From contig VYDD01000215.1 in assembly GCA_009843625.1 (NCBI GenBank), positions 9,819-21,333 of the forward strand: a stretch of DNA of 11,515 nt, given 5' to 3'. A program made the translations under genes and the position numbers. The notes below the pieces were generated by a model that saw only the letters and a list, made by a program, of their open reading frames with translations, searched no databases and had not been told where the DNA came from. Below, in pieces: positions 7,285 through 11,515 of this stretch (position 1 is its first letter; each line of letters begins with the position of its first letter). The DNA is from Gammaproteobacteria bacterium (GTDB taxonomy: Bacteria > Gemmatimonadota > Gemmatimonadetes > Longimicrobiales > Gaopeijiaceae).

Positions 7285-10200
7285 ACGAGGTCGCCCGCCG
7301 GACATTGGAAGACGGCCCGCAGGAGCCGGGCGCGATCGAGCCGCCGCCCGTCACCATGGCCGATGCCGACATCGTCGCCTCCATCTCCGCCGCGGTCCAT
7401 GAACCCTTCGCGGAGGTCTGGCGGCGCTACGAAGCCGACGTGTGGCTGCCCATCCGCCGTGCGCTGGAGGAGGCTGCCGCAGCGCACAGGCGGGCACTCG
7501 CCGCAGTGAACGGAGGGCCGGATGCATCCGAGGCCCTGGCGCGGTATCGCGAACTGGTCTCGGATGATTTAGTCGAGCCCCTGCGGGCCGCTCTGACCGG
7601 GCGCGCTCCGGCTACCGCGCTGGAAGAATCCCTCGCCTCGGCCGCGGCTGGCGCGCGCGTGTCGGCGGCGGAACTGCCGGCCATGCTGCAGGCGCCGGCC
7701 TCCCGGTCGACCGCCGCGTCCGTCTCCGGTGTCGGCACCATCCGCGCAATCAAACGAGCCGCCGCGCGCGTGCTCGGCCCGGTGGTTTGGCGGGGCCGGG
7801 TGCGCCGCGTCCCGGTGGCCCGGCTGGCCCGCCAGCACCTCGATCAGGTGGTGCTTCGCGACCAGGCGAACGCCTTCCGGCGGAGCCAGCACGACCGGGC
7901 CGAATGGCTCGGGCGCCTCGAGCGCGCATGGGCCGACTGGGCGGCCGCCGTGCTGCAGCCGATCCCCTCGGCCGATGAGACCGTACCCGCCGCTGACTCC
8001 GTCGCGGACGATCGGAGCCCGGATGGGCCGCGGACCCAGCGCGCCGCCGGAGCGCGGCTGCAGAGCGAACTGCAGGCGCTCATCGACGAGGTCGAACGGG
8101 CTGCCGGGAGCGCCGACTTCGGGCAGCAGGAGGAATCCCTGGCCGCCTCGGTGGCGGTAGCCGGCACCTTCGCGGCCGATCCGCCCTCAAGCCGGCCGGG
8201 GCCCGGACGTCAGCGGGAGCTGGCAGTGCAATGGGATGCCTGGGCGGAGGGAGCGGCGGCCCGGCTGGAGCTGTACCGGGGTCTGGTCTCGATGTGCCGT
8301 CACATCGAAGGGATTCTGGGCGAGTTGCGTGGAGACTGGTCGCGTGCCGTCCGCAAAGCGGATGCGGTGCTGGCCGAAGTCGCGGCCGAACTGGGCCGAA
8401 GCAGGGAGCGAGCCGCGGGCCTGAGTGCCGAAGGGGACTCGGCTGCCGCCCAGGAAGGCCCGGCCGCCGACGGACAGGATCTGGCAGCGATTCTGGAGAC
8501 CGAGCGGCAACGCACCGATGCGGCGCTCGAGCACCTCGGGGGGGCGCTGCCGGAGCCCGCCGCCGTGTTCGAGACGCTGACTGCCACGGTAGAGGAGGCG
8601 ATCCACGGTCTGGACGAGGTTCGGGAGCGGATGCCCGGGGCCTTGGCCCTTCACGACATTCCGGCGCCCGGCGATCCTCCTCGGAAACCGACGGAGAACC
8701 CTCGCACCGTCCGTCTGCGCGAGGCCTTCCTCCACGCGTTCGATCTCCTGCGCCGGGAACGCATGCGCGCCGCGCCTTCGGCAATCCGCGAGGCCATGCA
8801 CCGCGTTCGCTCCGAGGTCGCCGAGCTCCAGGAGGTGTCGGGATACGGCTACGAGGCCGCGGTCGCAGAGGCGAAGGATCGGCGCGATCCCGACGCCCCG
8901 GATCCCGCTGCGCTGGTCGTCAACGGTCTCTCCCGCGCCGGCAACAAGACCGCGGCGGCGCGCGAACTCCTGCGCGAGGCACGGGTCACGGCGGAGAGCC
9001 GGGTCGCTGCCGAGATCGGGAGCGGTTCGAGCCAGCTGATCGAACAGGCGACCGCGGATCGGATGACGGCGGGCTATCTGGAGGCCCGCACAGTTCTGTC
9101 GGCCGGGCTCGCGCGCGCATGGAACCGGACGCGCCGGCTGTCCGCCCAGGCTGCTGCCGCCGCCGCGGCGGCCGTGTCGTGGGCCTTGGCGCTCCTTCGC
9201 CCGCTCAGTGCGAGGATGGGCCTCGGTCCAGCTCCCCGGGACGTTGTCGATCGCCGCGAACACGCCCTCGCGTACGCAGACGAGTACCCGGCTGCGCTTC
9301 CCGTCGTCTACAGGCGCCTCTTCTCACTGGAACCGCTGGGCGACGCGCGGCTGCTCGCGGGCCGCGACGACGCCCTGGCCGCGGTGGAGGCAGCTCGAGC
9401 CCGGCGAGCGAACGGGGAAGCCCGGTCCCTGGTCGTCATCGCATCGCCCGGCGTCGGCGTGACCAGTTTCCTGAATGTCGTCACAAGCCGCCTGTGCGAA
9501 GAAGCTCAGGGCGGAGTGCGGCAGAGGTTCACCACCCGCTTGCACAAGGAAGCGCATCTCGCGGAATGCCTGACCGGTTGGCTGGGGCTTGGGGATGCGC
9601 CTGACCTCGACTCGCTCGCCGAACGCGTGCTGGAGGCACCGCCGGGGTCGGTTCCAGGCTTCGTCATCCTCGAGGCGACGGAACATCTGCACATGCGTGC
9701 GCCCGGGGGAGGCAGGCTGCTCGAGCGGCTCCTGACCTTCATGTCGCGCACCGAATCGAGGGTGTTCTGGATCGCGGCCATGACCTCGACGGCCTGGCAA
9801 CTCGTCGAGAAGCGCGCCCCCGCCTTCGTGCACGACATCGAGCGGGTCACCCTGGGGGAACTTTCCCCCGAAGCGTTGCGCCAGGCGGTTCTGGCCCGGC
9901 ACCGGCTTAGCGGACTCCCTCTGCGCTTCGCCGAACCACACGACCGTGGAGCGGCACTGCGGCGCCGCGCGCGACGGCTGCGGGGCTCGGGCAAGCAGGA
10001 GGGCCTGATCGAATCGGACTTTTTCCAGCGTCTGCACCGCGTTTCCCGGGGATCCCCCCGTCTGGCGCTGTTCTACTGGTTGCGCTCGGCGGACTTCGCT
10101 TCGACTGCGGGAAGTCTCCTCGTGCAGCCGCTGAGCACGCTGCAGTCGGGCATCGAGAACCTGGATCGGGAGCAGAGCTTCGCCCTCAAGGCCATCCTCG

Positions 10201-10445
10201 AGCACGGAACCCTGACCGTCGATGAGTATTGCGGCGTCGCACGGAACTCGAGTGCCGAGAGCCTGCACATCCTCCGGTCACTGGAAGAGTGCCGGGTGAT
10301 CGAGAAGGTCCCAACCGCGCTCCGGGAGAAGCCTTCGGTGGAGGAAGCGGCAGGAGACAACACAGCCCGGTCCCGCTATCGCATCCGCCCGCTCATGATT
10401 GGCGCCGTAGCCGCGCATCTCAGGTCAAGCAACATCCTGCATTAG
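7281..10445 (+). CDS. Large helical protein with degenerate STAND/AAA-like NTPase core and C-terminal winged-helix-like region; probable partner of the MscS channel
   Basis: The function of this 1054-residue protein is not known to me. Residues 1-620 are helical, rich in Ala, Arg and Glu with many charged heptad-like stretches; about 155-190 is very basic. No signal peptide is seen. An Ala-rich hydrophobic helix (622-639: eight alanines, then VSWALALL) could be a marginal membrane segment. The NTPase-like core begins with LLAGRDDALAAVEAA. Its P-loop reads IASPGVGVTSFLN (720-732), with V727 where the Walker A lysine should be. FVILEATEHL (794-803) has E798 at the Walker B aspartate position. 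A sensor-1-like strand RVFWIAAMTSTAW (827-839) and a RHRLSG motif (873-878) follow. The end resembles a winged helix (962-1010) plus YRIRPLMIGAVAAHLRS and SNILH. From memory, RHRLSG, FYWLRS and the RNILH-type ending recur in uncharacterised bacterial ATP-binding proteins. The GTG start overlaps the channel stop (GTGA), implying coupled synthesis. An ATG at 7356 is an alternative start without a better ribosome site. Confidence 0.87.
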   Translation: MNEVARRTLEDGPQEPGAIEPPPVTMADADIVASISAAVHEPFAEVWRRYEADVWLPIRRALEEAAAAHRRALAAVNGGPDASEALARYRELVSDDLVEPLRAALTGRAPATALEESLASAAAGARVSAAELPAMLQAPASRSTAASVSGVGTIRAIKRAAARVLGPVVWRGRVRRVPVARLARQHLDQVVLRDQANAFRRSQHDRAEWLGRLERAWADWAAAVLQPIPSADETVPAADSVADDRSPDGPRTQRAAGARLQSELQALIDEVERAAGSADFGQQEESLAASVAVAGTFAADPPSSRPGPGRQRELAVQWDAWAEGAAARLELYRGLVSMCRHIEGILGELRGDWSRAVRKADAVLAEVAAELGRSRERAAGLSAEGDSAAAQEGPAADGQDLAAILETERQRTDAALEHLGGALPEPAAVFETLTATVEEAIHGLDEVRERMPGALALHDIPAPGDPPRKPTENPRTVRLREAFLHAFDLLRRERMRAAPSAIREAMHRVRSEVAELQEVSGYGYEAAVAEAKDRRDPDAPDPAALVVNGLSRAGNKTAAARELLREARVTAESRVAAEIGSGSSQLIEQATADRMTAGYLEARTVLSAGLARAWNRTRRLSAQAAAAAAAAVSWALALLRPLSARMGLGPAPRDVVDRREHALAYADEYPAALPVVYRRLFSLEPLGDARLLAGRDDALAAVEAARARRANGEARSLVVIASPGVGVTSFLNVVTSRLCEEAQGGVRQRFTTRLHKEAHLAECLTGWLGLGDAPDLDSLAERVLEAPPGSVPGFVILEATEHLHMRAPGGGRLLERLLTFMSRTESRVFWIAAMTSTAWQLVEKRAPAFVHDIERVTLGELSPEALRQAVLARHRLSGLPLRFAEPHDRGAALRRRARRLRGSGKQEGLIESDFFQRLHRVSRGSPRLALFYWLRSADFASTAGSLLVQPLSTLQSGIENLDREQSFALKAILEHGTLTVDEYCGVARNSSAESLHILRSLEECRVIEKVPTALREKPSVEEAAGDNTARSRYRIRPLMIGAVAAHLRSSNILH

Positions 10446-10452
10446 AGAGTAT

Positions 10453-10479
10453 GGCATGGCCGGCCCCTGCCGGCTTGCC
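10453..10479. terminator. Strong hairpin between convergent genes (possible bidirectional terminator)
   Basis: GGCA(T)GGCCGGC at 10453-10464 pairs with GCCGGCTTGCC at 10469-10479 around a CCCT loop: six G/C pairs, a G-T wobble, one bulged T, then four more pairs. It fills the 41-bp gap between the stop codons of two converging genes, the usual place for a shared terminator. Neither side carries a good T-run, so its action as an intrinsic terminator is uncertain. Confidence 0.45.
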
Positions 10480-10486
10480 GTGGGTC

Positions 10487-11515
10487 TTAGGTGTAGGCTT
10501 GGCTGGTGCGTCCTTCTTCCCCCCCGCCATCACTCCCATCCCCCCAGAGACACAGCATCGCATAGCCCCAGTCGATGCGTTCGCCCGTCCACAGCGAGTC
10601 CCCCGTCCAGGCGTCGATGCCGTCCTGGCCGTGCCAGCGGCCGAGACCGAAGTCCTGCGCCGATGACACCGGGAACGCGCGCGAAGACATCGGACGTGCC
10701 GCCGCGGCCCCGCGGGGCACCAGACCGCCGATGTCCGGGGACGCGGGCACCACGGGTACTGGAACGCGCACCGGGTTGAGGAAGCGCGGGGTTCCCCACT
10801 CGTCCATCTCCACCCGCCAGCCCCCTTCGTGGACCGCGCGGTGGTGGAAGGGACACAGGAGCACAAGGTTGTTCATCGCCGTCTCTCCGCCCTCGGCCCA
10901 CGGTGTGATGTGGTGCGCATGGGTGCGCCCGCGCGAGTCGCATCCTGGGAAGCGGCACCCCCCGTCGCGTGCCTCGAGGGCCTTGCGCAGCCTCCAGCCC
11001 ACGGTCCTCCGTCGGCGCCCGACGTCGAGCACGGAGCCGTCGTCTGCCCGCGCGATGGGCACGACCTCGGCGTCGCATGCGAGCCGCGAAGACGTTTCAG
11101 CTGAAACGCTCGATCCCTCCTCGGTAACCAGAACGGTCGACACTTCCTGGTCGTGCTCCCGGTCCTTCTGCTTCTGATGGTCCTTCCGCTTCTGATGCTC
11201 CTCCTGCCTCTGGCGCTCCTCCCCCTTGAACGAGTGCACCACGAGCTGCACCTGAGGCTGCACGCGCTCCTCGAGCCACAATCCCAAGGCGTCGGCCCGG
11301 CGCTGTACCGGCGTGGTCAGGTGCTCGGTCTCGGCGCGGCGCTCCGCGCGGTAGAGCCGGTCTTCCGCCACCTCGAGCGCCTTGAGAAGCAGGGCGCCGA
11401 CCTCGGGGTTGAGCCGGCCCCGCACTTCGTAGCTGCCGTCGTCGGTGAGCCACACCGAGAGGCCGCGGCGCTCCGCACGAGCGGCCTCGGAGGCGTCGCC
11501 CCGGTCCAGGCGACG
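10487..11515 (-). CDS. DUF222 / HNH endonuclease protein (13E12-type), N-terminal part outside window
   Basis: The frame is open from the right edge to a TAA at 10489-10487, giving 342 visible residues; the start lies beyond the window. An internal GTG at 11455 is not the start, because the upstream codons (RRLDRGDASEAARAERRGLS) continue the family pattern. The first 130 or so residues are the end of a DUF222 domain (SVWLTDDGSYEVRGRLNPE, then ALLLKALEVAEDRLYRAERR). A very charged Gln/Lys/Glu linker with a short repeat follows. The HNH nuclease fold lies near 10810-11000: CRFPGC, HAHHITPWAEGG with its HH at 10915-10910, then NLVLLCPFHHRAVHEGG. The catalytic histidines and zinc-type cysteines are present, so the domain looks intact. 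Proteins of this family occur in many dispersed copies in some GC-rich genomes and their biological role is unsettled. It converges on the large NTPase-like gene and is probably unrelated to it. Confidence 0.93.
   Translation of the reverse strand, partial: RRLDRGDASEAARAERRGLSVWLTDDGSYEVRGRLNPEVGALLLKALEVAEDRLYRAERRAETEHLTTPVQRRADALGLWLEERVQPQVQLVVHSFKGEERQRQEEHQKRKDHQKQKDREHDQEVSTVLVTEEGSSVSAETSSRLACDAEVVPIARADDGSVLDVGRRRRTVGWRLRKALEARDGGCRFPGCDSRGRTHAHHITPWAEGGETAMNNLVLLCPFHHRAVHEGGWRVEMDEWGTPRFLNPVRVPVPVVPASPDIGGLVPRGAAAARPMSSRAFPVSSAQDFGLGRWHGQDGIDAWTGDSLWTGERIDWGYAMLCLWGDGSDGGGEEGRTSQAYT
11161..11197. repeat. 18-bp tandem repeat (two copies) in the DUF222-HNH linker
   Basis: GGTCCTTCTGCTTCTGATG at 11161-11179 is followed at 11179-11197 by the same 19 bases with one change (T to C). 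On the minus strand this encodes a doubled six-residue unit, HQKRKD then HQKQKD, inside the charged linker between the DUF222 and HNH domains. It preserves the frame and is probably a slippage-type expansion in a flexible linker. Confidence 0.7.

Noticed and set aside
8187..9604. Long alternative frames on both strands inside the NTPase-like gene (plus 8231-9604, minus 8187-9263)
   Set aside because: The 1054-codon frame spans the whole region with NTPase-like motifs and overlaps its neighbour tidily. The others are Arg/Pro/Gly-rich shadows.
10446..10486. Short direct or inverted repeats as an attachment site or insertion-sequence end
   Set aside because: The only structure is one local hairpin. 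No target duplication, transposase fragment or tRNA end is nearby.

Overview
The window is one dense, GC-rich bacterial stretch with six protein genes, four-base stop/start overlaps and GTG starts. The proteins point to a Gram-negative-type envelope: an outer-membrane efflux channel, a periplasmic adaptor and a tripartite RND pump. The DUF222-HNH gene on the right belongs to a family best known from high-GC Actinobacteria but also found in other GC-rich phyla. Together these suggest a high-GC diderm, perhaps Gemmatimonadota. This assignment is an inference; the window holds no rRNA or other marker gene.

Left region (1-5941, plus strand): a Cus-type heavy-metal efflux operon in the order outer-membrane factor (cut by the left edge), CusB-like adaptor, CusA-like RND pump. 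The first two overlap by 4 bp and the third follows after 12 bp. Methionines that carry Cu(I)/Ag(I) in the E. coli proteins are present in both the adaptor (M70/M84/M86) and the pump (M563/M613/M662, plus M389, M401, M476 and M997), so the likely substrate is monovalent copper or silver. No CusF, metal ATPase or regulator lies inside the window.

Middle region (about 5942-10445, plus strand): after a 95-bp gap come an MscS-family channel with a predicted lipidated, periplasmic, low-complexity N-terminus and, overlapping its stop codon (GTGA), a 1054-residue protein. That protein has a long helical Ala/Arg/Glu-rich N-terminal part, an Ala-rich hydrophobic helix, a STAND/AAA-like NTPase core with a degenerate P-loop (Lys replaced by Val) and a C-terminal winged-helix-like region. 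The overlap suggests the two act together: a channel whose cytoplasmic face could meet a large NTPase-like partner. This pair is the most unusual content of the window.

Right region (10446-11515): a short gap with a strong hairpin separates the large gene from a convergent DUF222-HNH endonuclease gene on the minus strand, which runs off the right edge. No tRNA, rRNA, CRISPR array, insertion sequence or attachment site was seen. No gap between genes exceeds 100 bp.
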